Origin: Natrinema salaciae
GTDB lineage: Archaea; Halobacteriota; Halobacteria; Halobacteriales; Natrialbaceae
Direction of reading: 5' to 3'
Assembly (NCBI RefSeq): GCF_900110865.1
Contig: NZ_FOFD01000001.1
Span: forward strand, 248,001 to 312,000
Length of the DNA: 64,000 nt
The first letter of the stretch is position 1. Each line of letters starts with the position of its first letter. Position numbers and translations under genes: made by a program. The notes below the pieces were generated by a model that saw only the letters and a program-made list of their open reading frames with translations, was not told the DNA's origin and made no database searches. Shown piece after piece: positions 9,256 through 17,209 of the stretch.

Positions 9256-11067
9256 ATGTGTGGAATCATCGGTCGCGTCGGCGACGGAAACGCGCTCGAA
9301 CCGTTGCTGACGGGCCTGGAGAACCTCGAGTACCGCGGCTACGACTCGGCCGGCGTCGCAGTCCAGAACGGCTCCGGGATCGACGTGCAAAAACGCTCCG
9401 GGAAGGTCGAAGAGCTGAAAGACTCGATCGGCGAACCGCTCCACGGCGAGGTCGGGATCGGACACACTCGCTGGAGCACCCACGGGCCGCCGACCGACGC
9501 GAACGCCCACCCCCACACGGACGAGAGCGAGGACGTCGCGGTCGTCCACAACGGGATCATCGAGAACTACGCCGAACTCAGGGAGCGGCTGGCGGCGACC
9601 GGCTACGAGTTCACGAGCGACACCGACACCGAGGTCATCCCGCACCTCGTCCAGTACCACCTCGACGCGGGATGCGACAGCGAGACGGCGTTCCGGCGAG
9701 CGATCGACGAACTCGAGGGCAGCTACGCCGTCACCGCGATGGTCTCCGGCGAGCACGTCCTCTACGCGGCCCGGCAGGGCTCCCCGCTCGTCGTCGGCAT
9801 GGAGGACGGCGAGTACTTCCTCGCGAGCGACGTGCCGGCGTTCCTCGAGTACACCGACAGCGTCGTCTACCTCGAAGACGGGGACGTCGTCGTCGTCGAC
9901 GAGGATGGCGTCGAGTTCACCGACCTCGAGGGTAACCCGATCACGCGGCCGTCCGAGACGGTGGAATGGGACCCCGAGCAGGCGGGCAAGGGCGAGTACG
10001 ACCACTTCATGCTCAAGGAGATCAACGAGCAGCCGACGTCGCTGGCCCAGGCGATCGAGGGTCGGGTCGATTCCACGACCGAACGGATCGCGCTCTCCGA
10101 CTTCGAACCCGGGACCTTCGAGAACGTCGACAGCGTCCAGTTCGTCGCCTGCGGGACCTCGTATCACGCCGCGCTGTACGGCTCGCTCACGCTGAACCAG
10201 GCGGGGGTGCAGTCGACGGCGCTTCTGGCCAACGAGTACAGCGTCTCCGCGCCGCCGATCGACGACGACACCCTGGTGATCGCGGTCACCCAGAGCGGCG
10301 AAACGGCCGACACCCTCAACGCGCTCCGGCGGGCCGACGCCGAGGGCGCTCGCACGCTCACGGTGACGAACGTCGTCGGGTCGACGGCCGCCCGCGAGGC
10401 CGACGACACCCTCTTCATCCGCGCCGGGCCGGAGATCGGCGTCGCCGCGACGAAGACGTTCTCCTCGCAGGCCGTCATGCTCGCGCTGCTGGGCCAGCGC
10501 ATCGCCGGCGACCTGCGGAACGGGCCGCCGGCCGACCTCGAGTCGCTGTTGCCGGCCCTCGAGTCGATGCCCACCGACATCGACGCGTTGCTCGACGAGT
10601 CGGACGCCGAGACGATCGCCGAGCGGTACCGCGACAGCCAGTCGTACTTCTTCATCGGCCGCGGCCTCGGATTCCCCGTGGCGCTCGAGGGCGCGCTGAA
10701 GTTCAAGGAGATCACGTACGAACACGCCGAAGGCTTCGCCTCCGGTGAGCTCAAACACGGGCCGCTGGCGCTCGTCACGCCCGAGACGCCGGTGTTCGCC
10801 ATCTTCACCGGACAGGAAGACGAGAAGACGCTGAAAAACGCGGAGGAGGCACAGACCCGCGGCGCGCCCGTGATCGCGGTCTGTCCCGACGGCCACCCGG
10901 CCGTCGAAACCGCCGACGAGCACCTCGCGATTCCCGACACCGACCCCGAACTCGCGGGGCTGCTCGCGAACGTCCAGCTCCAGCTCGTCTCCTACTACGC
11001 CGCGGACCTCCTCGGTCGCCCGATCGACAAACCGCGGAACCTGGCCAAGAGCGTCACGGTCGAGTAG
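9256..11067 (+). CDS. glmS: Glutamine--fructose-6-phosphate aminotransferase (isomerizing)
   Basis: GlmS makes glucosamine-6-phosphate from fructose-6-phosphate and glutamine, the first committed step to UDP-GlcNAc. The 603-residue protein has the Cys2 N-terminal glutaminase nucleophile (MCGIIGRVG), the glutaminase motif GIGHTRWSTHGPPTDANAHPH, two SIS sugar-isomerase domains (CGTSYHAALYG, TQSGETADTLNAL) and the C-terminal KPRNLAKSVTVE. Length and motifs match the family throughout. The pathway continues with glmU and glmM nearby on the opposite strand. The start is unambiguous because the nucleophile must follow Met1. Confidence 0.97.
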   Translation: MCGIIGRVGDGNALEPLLTGLENLEYRGYDSAGVAVQNGSGIDVQKRSGKVEELKDSIGEPLHGEVGIGHTRWSTHGPPTDANAHPHTDESEDVAVVHNGIIENYAELRERLAATGYEFTSDTDTEVIPHLVQYHLDAGCDSETAFRRAIDELEGSYAVTAMVSGEHVLYAARQGSPLVVGMEDGEYFLASDVPAFLEYTDSVVYLEDGDVVVVDEDGVEFTDLEGNPITRPSETVEWDPEQAGKGEYDHFMLKEINEQPTSLAQAIEGRVDSTTERIALSDFEPGTFENVDSVQFVACGTSYHAALYGSLTLNQAGVQSTALLANEYSVSAPPIDDDTLVIAVTQSGETADTLNALRRADAEGARTLTVTNVVGSTAAREADDTLFIRAGPEIGVAATKTFSSQAVMLALLGQRIAGDLRNGPPADLESLLPALESMPTDIDALLDESDAETIAERYRDSQSYFFIGRGLGFPVALEGALKFKEITYEHAEGFASGELKHGPLALVTPETPVFAIFTGQEDEKTLKNAEEAQTRGAPVIAVCPDGHPAVETADEHLAIPDTDPELAGLLANVQLQLVSYYAADLLGRPIDKPRNLAKSVTVE

Positions 11068-11460
11068 GCCGTCGACGGTCTCGGCAGGCGGCCGTTTGCG
11101 CCGTGAATCGCGACGAACCGGCGGCTATCGGGGTCGTGTAAAATTCTGGCACGAACGATCGGACCCGAGTAGGGGTCCTCGAGGCCGCAGGACGCGAGAC
11201 CACCCCCGTAGCCTCGTATCCGCACGGCATCGGTAGTGGCGACCCGTACTCGACCGATGTCGGAATCGAACGTGGAGGGTCACTGTGCGATCGAGTCGCG
11301 GAGACTTCGTCACCGGACTCGCGGGTATCGACCGATACCCTCCAGTTAGACTAGGTGTTCGACATAGTATAAAGGCCACACCTGATCACTACGGTATCTC
11401 GCCTCGTTGACTGGACCGGTCGCCGCTCGAGAGCGCGACACTCGTCGGACGGCGTCGCGG
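11068..11460. other. Convergent glmS/glmU intergenic region
   Basis: No gene seen. It contains a strong TATA-like element (AGTATAAAGG near 11366-11375) and a perfect hairpin at 11323-11340, although both flanking genes end here, so the promoter is an orphan. Confidence 0.5.
11323..11340 (-). other. Perfect hairpin near an orphan TATA box
   Basis: GGGTATCG and CGATACCC form an 8-bp inverted repeat with a 2-nt spacer. On the minus strand it lies about where transcription would start from the TATA-like element at 11366-11375, so it could be the 5' hairpin of a small RNA. It is not followed by the U-tract expected of an archaeal terminator. Confidence 0.35.
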
Positions 11461-12642
11461 TTATCGGTCCCGTTCGACCGTTTCGCCGGGCTCCGTCGTC
11501 ACACCGGTGTCGAGCTTCAGGCCCGGCGTCAGCGTCGCGTCGACGCCCGTCCGGACCTCGTCACCGGCGACGACGCCGAACGTTCGTCGGCCCGTCGAGC
11601 GTCGCTCGCCTTTGACGGTGACCTCGACCTCGGCGTCGTCGCGCCGACGGGTCGCCACGTTCGTCCCCGCCCCGATGTCGACGTTCCGCCCGAGGACGCT
11701 CTCCGCGACCGACGAGAGCTTCCCGACCGACGTGCCCCGCGAGAGGACGCTGTTTTTCACGTCAGCGCCAGTTCCGATCGAGACGTCCGCACCGATCAGC
11801 GTCGCCCCGCGAACGGATGCGTTCGGCCCGACGGTCGCTCCCTCCCGAATCAGTACCGGCCCCTCGATCACGACGCCCGGCCGCACCGTCGCCCCGTCTT
11901 CGACGACCACGCGTCCCTCGAGGTGGGCCGCATCGCTCACGTCGCCGTCGAGCCGCCGCTCGAGTTCGCCGAGCTTCCACTCGTTCGCGTCGAGCAGCTC
12001 CCAGGGGCGACCGACGTCGAGCCACCGCTCGAGCGTCACGGGGGTGACCGCGTACCGCTCGACGAGCCGCGCGAGCACGTCCGTGATCTCGCGTTCACCT
12101 CGATCGCTCTGCGGAACCTCGAGCCACTCCCGGGCCTCGGCGGGGAAGGCGTACGCGCCGGCGTTCGCGAGGGTCGTCGGTGGATCGTCGGGCTTCTCGA
12201 CGATGTCGGTGACGGTGCCGTCGGTCGTGCTGAGGACGCCGTAGTTACTGGGGGACGCCACCGTGGCGGCACAGACCGCCGGACACTCGGCGAACAGGCG
12301 GTCGATCGCGGCCGGATCGTACAGGTTGTCGCCGTTCAGGACGGCGAACGGGCCGTCGATGTGGTCGCGGGCGCTGTCGACGGCGTGGGCCGTCCCCGCC
12401 TGCTCGGTCTGGACGGCGTACGAGACCGGCACGCCCCGGCGTTCGGCACCGAAGTACTCCCGGACCGTCTCACTCTCGTAGCCGACGACGAGGACGATCT
12501 CGTCGGCCCCGGCGTCGACGGCGGCGTCGACCGCGTGTGCGGCGAGCGGTCGGTCGCCGACGGGAAGCATCGGCTTCGGGCGGGACTCGGAGAGCGGTCT
12601 GATCCGCGTGCCTTCACCTGCTGCGAGAACGATCGCTTTCAT
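11461..12642 (-). CDS. glmU: Bifunctional UDP-GlcNAc pyrophosphorylase / GlcN-1-P acetyltransferase (GlmU-type)
   Basis: The 393-residue protein begins MKAIVLAAGEGTRIRPL, the nucleotidyltransferase signature, followed by RPKPMLPVGDRPL and LNGDNLYD (metal-binding Asp). After about residue 240 it turns into left-handed beta-helix hexapeptide repeats (VVVEDGATVRPGVVIEG and onward), the acetyltransferase half. It would acetylate GlcN-1-P and activate it with UTP. Close linkage with glmS and glmM supports this over a generic sugar nucleotidyltransferase. ATG 12642 is used; a GTG at 12645 sits directly before it, and a TATA-like ATAATTATA at 12669-12677 is about 28-30 nt upstream, so the mRNA is probably leaderless. 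Confidence 0.88.
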   Translation of the reverse strand: MKAIVLAAGEGTRIRPLSESRPKPMLPVGDRPLAAHAVDAAVDAGADEIVLVVGYESETVREYFGAERRGVPVSYAVQTEQAGTAHAVDSARDHIDGPFAVLNGDNLYDPAAIDRLFAECPAVCAATVASPSNYGVLSTTDGTVTDIVEKPDDPPTTLANAGAYAFPAEAREWLEVPQSDRGEREITDVLARLVERYAVTPVTLERWLDVGRPWELLDANEWKLGELERRLDGDVSDAAHLEGRVVVEDGATVRPGVVIEGPVLIREGATVGPNASVRGATLIGADVSIGTGADVKNSVLSRGTSVGKLSSVAESVLGRNVDIGAGTNVATRRRDDAEVEVTVKGERRSTGRRTFGVVAGDEVRTGVDATLTPGLKLDTGVTTEPGETVERDR

Positions 12643-13031
12643 CACGACGACGTACCTCGATTCGCCGAATAATTATACGGCTGTTACACCGACCGGTCGG
12701 CGGCGACCGATCCGTCGCCCGCCCGGCCCGCCGCGGGTGGGGTCGGCGTCGCGACCGTCGCCGAACTCGCTCCGGTTCGACCGGCCGTCCGCGGTGCCGG
12801 TCGTCGATCACAGTAGGCGGCAGTCGGCGCGGCCGAACCGCCGGGCGTTCGACCCCGTTAAACATCTATTACCGCCGCGAAATATCGTATTTCTCCCCGA
12901 CGAGCCGCCGACACTCTCGAGAGGCTGACTGTCTTTGGAACGTGTTAATCGCGACCGAAATATCCGACTACCGCGCGTCGGTTCGATTATGCGGCCCATA
13001 GTAAATACCGTTCTGTGGCTACGGGTTGTTG
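12643..13031. other. Divergent intergenic region glmU / zinc protein
   Basis: Contains the glmU TATA box (12669-12677, leftward) and the TATA-like TAGTAAATA (about 12999-13007, rightward) for the downstream zinc protein. No gene seen between them. Confidence 0.5.
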
Positions 13032-13238
13032 ATGTCGACGGATCCATCCGCGAAGTGGACGCCCATGACGTCCGGCCAGCAAACGACTGCCCCCCGCTGT
13101 GTCAACTGTGGCAATCAGGTGACTCGCCAGTTCGCCCGCGTCTTCGGCGACAACCGCGACGTCGTCCACGCCTGTCCCGACTGTGCGACGTACCGTGAAA
13201 TGAAGACGTCCGATTTCATTCCCAAGGAAGTCAGATAG
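13032..13238 (+). CDS. DUF7563-like small zinc-finger protein
   Basis: A 68-residue protein with paired CxxC knuckles (CVNCGNQVTRQFARVFGD and CPDCATYREM). A TATA-like box about 27 nt upstream makes ATG 13032 the likely leaderless start. A paralogue at 59451-59642 has the same architecture, including a WxPM element before the first knuckle, which supports including the first 11 residues here. Function unknown; the zinc fold may bind nucleic acid or protein. Confidence 0.75.
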   Translation: MSTDPSAKWTPMTSGQQTTAPRCVNCGNQVTRQFARVFGDNRDVVHACPDCATYREMKTSDFIPKEVR

Positions 13239-13327
13239 CAGGTTGGCCACACTGCACCCCGCCCCGACGGACGCGTTCACGCGCCGCTCCCCCGACGGAT
13301 CCGCTCGACTGGATCCGCGACGTCGTC

Positions 13328-14653
13328 TCAGGCGTCCGTCCCAACGGTCTCGGAAACCATCGTCCGTGCGGTCTCGAACAACTCGTCGGCGTCTGACGCC
13401 GATCTCGCCTCCGCGGTAACCCGGATCAACGGCTGCGTGCCGCTCGCACGGAGCAGAAACCACCCGGCTTCGGTCCCGACTCTGACGCCGTCGAGCGTGT
13501 CGATATCGTCGTATCGTTCGCTCACGCGTTCGCTGACCTCGGCCATGACGGCCCGCTTGTCTTCGACTTCGATCGACGTTCGCCGAATCGGATACCCTTC
13601 GATCTCCGCGACGAGTGCCGCCAGCGCCCCCCGCCCGGCGACCAGTTCGACCAGTTTACAGGCCGCGAGCGGGCCGTCCGGACAACGGGTCTCCTCGGGC
13701 CAGATCCAGGCACCGCTCGGCTCGCCGCCGAAGACGACGTCGGACTCGGTCGTCCGCTCCGCGACGTAGACGTCCCCGACCCGCGTCCGAGTCAGCGACG
13801 CCCCGACCGCCGCCAGCGCGTCGTCGACGGCGAGACTCGTATCGACGGGGGCGGCGACGCGGTCCCCCTCCCCCGCCGCCGCTCGAGCGAACAGCGCGAG
13901 CAACGCGTCTTTCGGGACGAACGTTCCGGTTTCGTCGACCGCCACCATGCGATCGGCGTCGCCGTCGTGGGCGATCCCGAGCTCGGCGTCCGTCCCCGCG
14001 ACCAGCGTCGAGAGCGTCTCGAGGGTCTCTTCGGTCGGTTCGCTCGGTCGGCCGGGGAAGGAGCCGTCCCGCTGCCCGTTGAGGGTGCGGACCCGACAGC
14101 CGAGGTCGTCGAGCACCGCCGCCGTGATGCCGCCGGCACCGTTGCCGACGTCCACGACGACGCTCGGGGACCGCTCGAGCGAGACCGCCTTCCGGAGCGC
14201 GTCGGCGTGGTGGTCCCGCACGCCATCGCGACCGGTTCGGTCGCCGACGCCGTCCCACGCGGCCAGCTCGAAGTCGTCCTCGCGGACCCGTCGCTCGATC
14301 GCCTTGCGCTTCTCGGGCCCGAAGGCCTTCCCCGACGGGGTCCAGAGTTTGATCCCGTTGTCTTCCGCCGGGTTGTGCGAGGCGGTCACCACGACCCCCG
14401 CGTCGGCGTCGAGGTGGGCGATCGCTCGAGCGATCGTCGGCGTCGACTCGACGCCGACCGTGACAACGTCCGCGCCGCACTCGCGCAGTCCCGCGCCGAT
14501 CGCGTCGACGAGCATGGAGCCGCTCTCGCGGACGTCGCGACCGACGACGACCCGATCGTGTCCCTCCGAGGCGACCGCTCGACCGACCGACAGCGCCAGC
14601 TCCGCCGTCACCTCGTCGCCGACCCGACCGCGAATACCGCTGGTTCCGAACAT
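13328..14653 (-). CDS. glmM: Phosphoglucosamine mutase
   Basis: A 441-residue member of the alpha-D-phosphohexomutase family. It starts MFGTSGIRGRVGDEVT, has the phosphoserine loop VVVTASHNPAEDNGIKLW near residue 90, the metal-binding DGDADRM, the sugar-specificity loop FGGEPSGAWIWPE and the phosphate-binding RASGTQPLIRVTAEA. It would convert GlcN-6-P to GlcN-1-P, between GlmS and GlmU. Other haloarchaeal members act on mannose or glucose phosphates, but its neighbours favour glucosamine. A TATA-like CATAGTAAGG about 30 nt upstream suggests a leaderless mRNA. Confidence 0.9.
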   Translation of the reverse strand: MFGTSGIRGRVGDEVTAELALSVGRAVASEGHDRVVVGRDVRESGSMLVDAIGAGLRECGADVVTVGVESTPTIARAIAHLDADAGVVVTASHNPAEDNGIKLWTPSGKAFGPEKRKAIERRVREDDFELAAWDGVGDRTGRDGVRDHHADALRKAVSLERSPSVVVDVGNGAGGITAAVLDDLGCRVRTLNGQRDGSFPGRPSEPTEETLETLSTLVAGTDAELGIAHDGDADRMVAVDETGTFVPKDALLALFARAAAGEGDRVAAPVDTSLAVDDALAAVGASLTRTRVGDVYVAERTTESDVVFGGEPSGAWIWPEETRCPDGPLAACKLVELVAGRGALAALVAEIEGYPIRRTSIEVEDKRAVMAEVSERVSERYDDIDTLDGVRVGTEAGWFLLRASGTQPLIRVTAEARSASDADELFETARTMVSETVGTDA

Positions 14654-14879
14654 GGTTCCACCTGATGGCGGCGGTCGCCTTACTATGCACGGGTTACCGT
14701 CGGTGTGCTGGCAGCCCGGCCCCGCCGTCGTCGCGTCGGTCGCCCGTCGAGGCAGCGTTCGATGGCACTACCCGCGACGGAGCGGCGACGACGCGGGTCC
14801 GATCCGTCGTTAGTTGCTCCCTGTCGATTTGAACTGTCGGGGCCGTATATGTGACTCACGCGGATACGCTCGAGTGAGA

Positions 14880-15068
14880 ATGCTACGGACACAGCGACAG
14901 TTCCCGTTCGACCCCCACGATCCGGGAGGCGACGGAATCGCCGCGCGGCCGGTCGACGCGTCGGGTTTCGGCTGGCGCGCCGCGATCGACGGTGGCGCAT
15001 CGCCCCGCACGCCGCGGCTCGCCCCCTCGAGCGCAGTGACCGACGAACGCAACGAGTGGGACCCATGA
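14880..15068 (+). CDS. Putative leaderless upstream ORF (62 aa) coupled to HTH gene
   Basis: The ATG at 14880 lies about 30 nt after a TATA-like GTATATGTG (14845-14853), where a leaderless message would begin. The frame stays open to a TGA overlapping the ATG of the next gene (ATGA at 15065-15068). The peptide begins MLRTQRQFPFDPHDPGGDG and has no recognised domain. Evidence is positional only; it could be a regulatory uORF. Confidence 0.35.
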   Translation: MLRTQRQFPFDPHDPGGDGIAARPVDASGFGWRAAIDGGASPRTPRLAPSSAVTDERNEWDP

Positions 15069-15397
15069 GCACGACGGAACCGGATACCGAGGCCGCCGAA
15101 GCGGAGCAAACCGACGACGGGGCCGACACCGCGACCGACACAGCCGATACCGCAACCGACATGGCCGGCACCGCGACCGACGACGACTCGCTCGGCGACC
15201 TCCCGCCCAGCGCGAAACTCGTCTACAAGGTCCTCGAGTACGAAGCGCCGCTGACTCAGGAGGGGATCGCGACCGAATCCCGGCTCTGCCCGCGGACCGT
15301 CCGCTACGCGCTGGGGAAACTCGAGGACCACGGACTCGTGACCAGCCGCGCCTGTCTCGAGGACGCCCGGCAGTCGAAGTACCGAATCGGCGAGTAA
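15065..15397 (+). CDS. Winged-helix DNA-binding protein (MarR/TrmB-like)
   Basis: A 110-residue protein with an acidic, Thr/Asp/Ala repeat-rich N-terminus (TATDTADTATD, residues about 20-35) that is likely disordered. The winged helix from about residue 45 includes LPPSAKLVYKVLEYEAPLTQEGIATES, RTVRYALGKLEDHGLV and a basic wing. Proteins of this layout are common in haloarchaea as small transcriptional regulators. The start overlaps the stop of a possible upstream ORF by four bases. The target is unknown. Confidence 0.75.
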   Translation: MSTTEPDTEAAEAEQTDDGADTATDTADTATDMAGTATDDDSLGDLPPSAKLVYKVLEYEAPLTQEGIATESRLCPRTVRYALGKLEDHGLVTSRACLEDARQSKYRIGE

Positions 15398-15642
15398 CCG
15401 GCGACCTCCCTCGCGGCGGCGACGCCCTCGCGTTGATCTCCGTCCGTTCTCGAGCGGCATCGATCCGCAGAGACGGGGCCGGGAGCCGCGGCGATGGGCC
15501 GACCGAGCGGATGCGGACGGGTGTGGACGAGACGAGCGCGTCGTCGGTTTCGAGAGACGCGGCGCTTGTCATCGCACAATTTCCATTAGGTATAAGGTAT
15601 ATACGCTAGAATATTTAGCCGGAAGCCGGCTCCAGTGAGGGC
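15398..15642. other. AT-rich promoter region
   Basis: No gene. It contains TATA-like GGTATAAGGTATATACG (15587-15603) and AATATTTAG (15610-15618), then a hairpin AGCCGG-AAG-CCGGCT at 15617-15631. Confidence 0.45.
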
Positions 15643-15837
15643 ATGCGTCGAAATGCCCCGGGTGCTGTGACCACCCGAGGCTGGCTTCCAAACGCGACCC
15701 GTTTGCAAGCCATGTTTCGCTTACTCCTACCGAGACATAAACGTCTCGCACGACGACAGTATCGCACCCGAACGCGGACGCGACTCGAGCGGCCGCGCCG
15801 ACGGCCGACCGGCGGCCGAACGCGGAGGGACGGATGA
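15643..15837 (+). CDS. Putative leaderless upstream ORF (64 aa, Arg-rich)
   Basis: ATG 15643 lies about 29 nt after the TATA-like ATATTTA and shortly after a 6-bp hairpin. The frame ends in a TGA overlapping the next ATG (ATGA at 15834-15837). The product is very Arg-rich, unlike normal haloarchaeal proteins, so it is more plausible as a regulatory uORF than as a stable protein. Confidence 0.25.
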   Translation: MRRNAPGAVTTRGWLPNATRLQAMFRLLLPRHKRLARRQYRTRTRTRLERPRRRPTGGRTRRDG

Positions 15838-16073
15838 GCGACGACGACTCCGTTCCCGGTGACGAGCCGTCGGCCGCCGACGAACTGACGCTTGAGGCCG
15901 ACTCCATCGCGTCGAACCGCTCGGCGATCCGCCGACGGCCGGTCCAGTGCCCGCGCTGTGAGACGCCCGTCGCGCTGGTCGTGAGCTACGGCCCGACGAC
16001 CCACGAAGCGAGCCCCTGTGGCTGTCCGGTTTCCGGCGGTGTTCTCGAGGGGCTCGAGTCCGGTTCCGAGTGA
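15834..16073 (+). CDS. Small putative zinc-binding protein (79 aa)
   Basis: After an acidic N-terminus (MSDDDSVPGDEPSAADE) the protein has CPRCETPVALVVSYGP and later ASPCGCPVSGG, four cysteines that could bind zinc. The composition is typical haloarchaeal coding sequence. No family is recognised. It ends 125 bp from the convergent GNAT gene. Confidence 0.6.
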   Translation: MSDDDSVPGDEPSAADELTLEADSIASNRSAIRRRPVQCPRCETPVALVVSYGPTTHEASPCGCPVSGGVLEGLESGSE

Positions 16074-16198
16074 GAAGAGCGGGGGTGTGCGACGGCCGAT
16101 CCGTTTTTCTCCGCGAAGATCGTCCGCGTCTGGAGTGCGACTCGAGACGCACACCTGTCCGCTGTCCGATACGAACGACGCGGAGAATCCGTGACGCG

Positions 16199-17209
16199 CT
16201 ACCGGTGTTTCTGATACTGATCGACCAGGAGGTCGATCCCGAACGCGCCGGCCGTGATCTCGTAGTGGAGCTCGAGGCGCGGGTTGAACTTCGCCTTGTA
16301 CCGGTTGATGCTGGGGACGCCGGCTCCGACGAGGTCGTACTCGTCGATATCGCCGTGGAGGCCGTCGCGCATGACGTGCCAGTCCAGCAGGTCGTTGATC
16401 GCGATGTCGACGTCGACGTCCGGCTTGACGCCGCCCTGCCACCGGTACCGCGTCCGATCGGACTCGACGACCAGAATGCCACCGAGGAACTCGCCGTCGA
16501 CGCGGCAGACGTACGGCCGGAGCGCTCCGTCGGGGAGGGTCTCGTGCAGCGACCGGGCGAAGCTGGTGCTCAACTGGAACGGCCGGCCCTGGCTCTCGTA
16601 GCGCTCTCGGACCTTGTCGACGATGCGTTCGACGTCGTCGGTGTCGCCCTCCTCGATCACGTAGTCGTCCTCGTCGGCGTTGCGGATGTTGCTCCGCGCG
16701 TCGCTGCTGAACCGCTTCAACAGCTCGTCTTCGGACCCCTCGAGGTCGACGATGTACGTGTAGCCGAGTTCGACGTCGTGGTCGTTCCAGGCGAACGGAC
16801 GGATGTCGTCGAACCCCGCGGTGACGAACTTGCTGTACAGCGGCGACAGTTCGTCGTCGATCCACTCGAGACAGCCCTCGACGAACCGCTTGATCCGGCG
16901 ATCCGCCTTCCGCTGTTTGAGCTTGCCGACGTTGAGCAGCGCGGGACCGAGGTAACTCACCCACGAGTGGGGAGCCGGCGAAAAGGCCCCGGTGACCGGT
17001 CCCCTGGTGTACTCGAAGACGGGAAAGATCCCGACCGGTTCCTGCCCTTTGAATCCCGCGAGCAAGTGCAGCGTGGTGCCGGTGTCCTCGGCCTGCAACC
17101 GGAGCGCCTCGGCCCGGAAGAACGGGTTCGCGCCGTCGGATCGGTCGACGTATCTGTTCCACTCGTCGGCGTCGGTTCGCGGGTCGAGGGTGCGTATGTC
17201 GATACTCAT
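16199..17209 (-). CDS. FemAB-like GNAT-fold acyl/aminoacyl transferase
   Basis: A 336-residue protein starting MSIDIRTLDPRTDADEWN. It contains NPFFRAEALRLQAEDTG (the N-terminal FemAB/BioF2-like half), FSSDARSNIRNADE and RPYVCRVDGEFLGGILVVES (GNAT acceptor-binding strand). The family transfers amino acids or acyl groups to cell-surface precursors; in archaea it turns up in surface-glycan clusters. The ATG overlaps the stop of the upstream phosphatase-superfamily gene by ATGA, so the two are co-translated and share the ATAACAAAGC promoter element at 18858. Substrate unknown. Confidence 0.75.
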   Translation of the reverse strand: MSIDIRTLDPRTDADEWNRYVDRSDGANPFFRAEALRLQAEDTGTTLHLLAGFKGQEPVGIFPVFEYTRGPVTGAFSPAPHSWVSYLGPALLNVGKLKQRKADRRIKRFVEGCLEWIDDELSPLYSKFVTAGFDDIRPFAWNDHDVELGYTYIVDLEGSEDELLKRFSSDARSNIRNADEDDYVIEEGDTDDVERIVDKVRERYESQGRPFQLSTSFARSLHETLPDGALRPYVCRVDGEFLGGILVVESDRTRYRWQGGVKPDVDVDIAINDLLDWHVMRDGLHGDIDEYDLVGAGVPSINRYKAKFNPRLELHYEITAGAFGIDLLVDQYQKHR

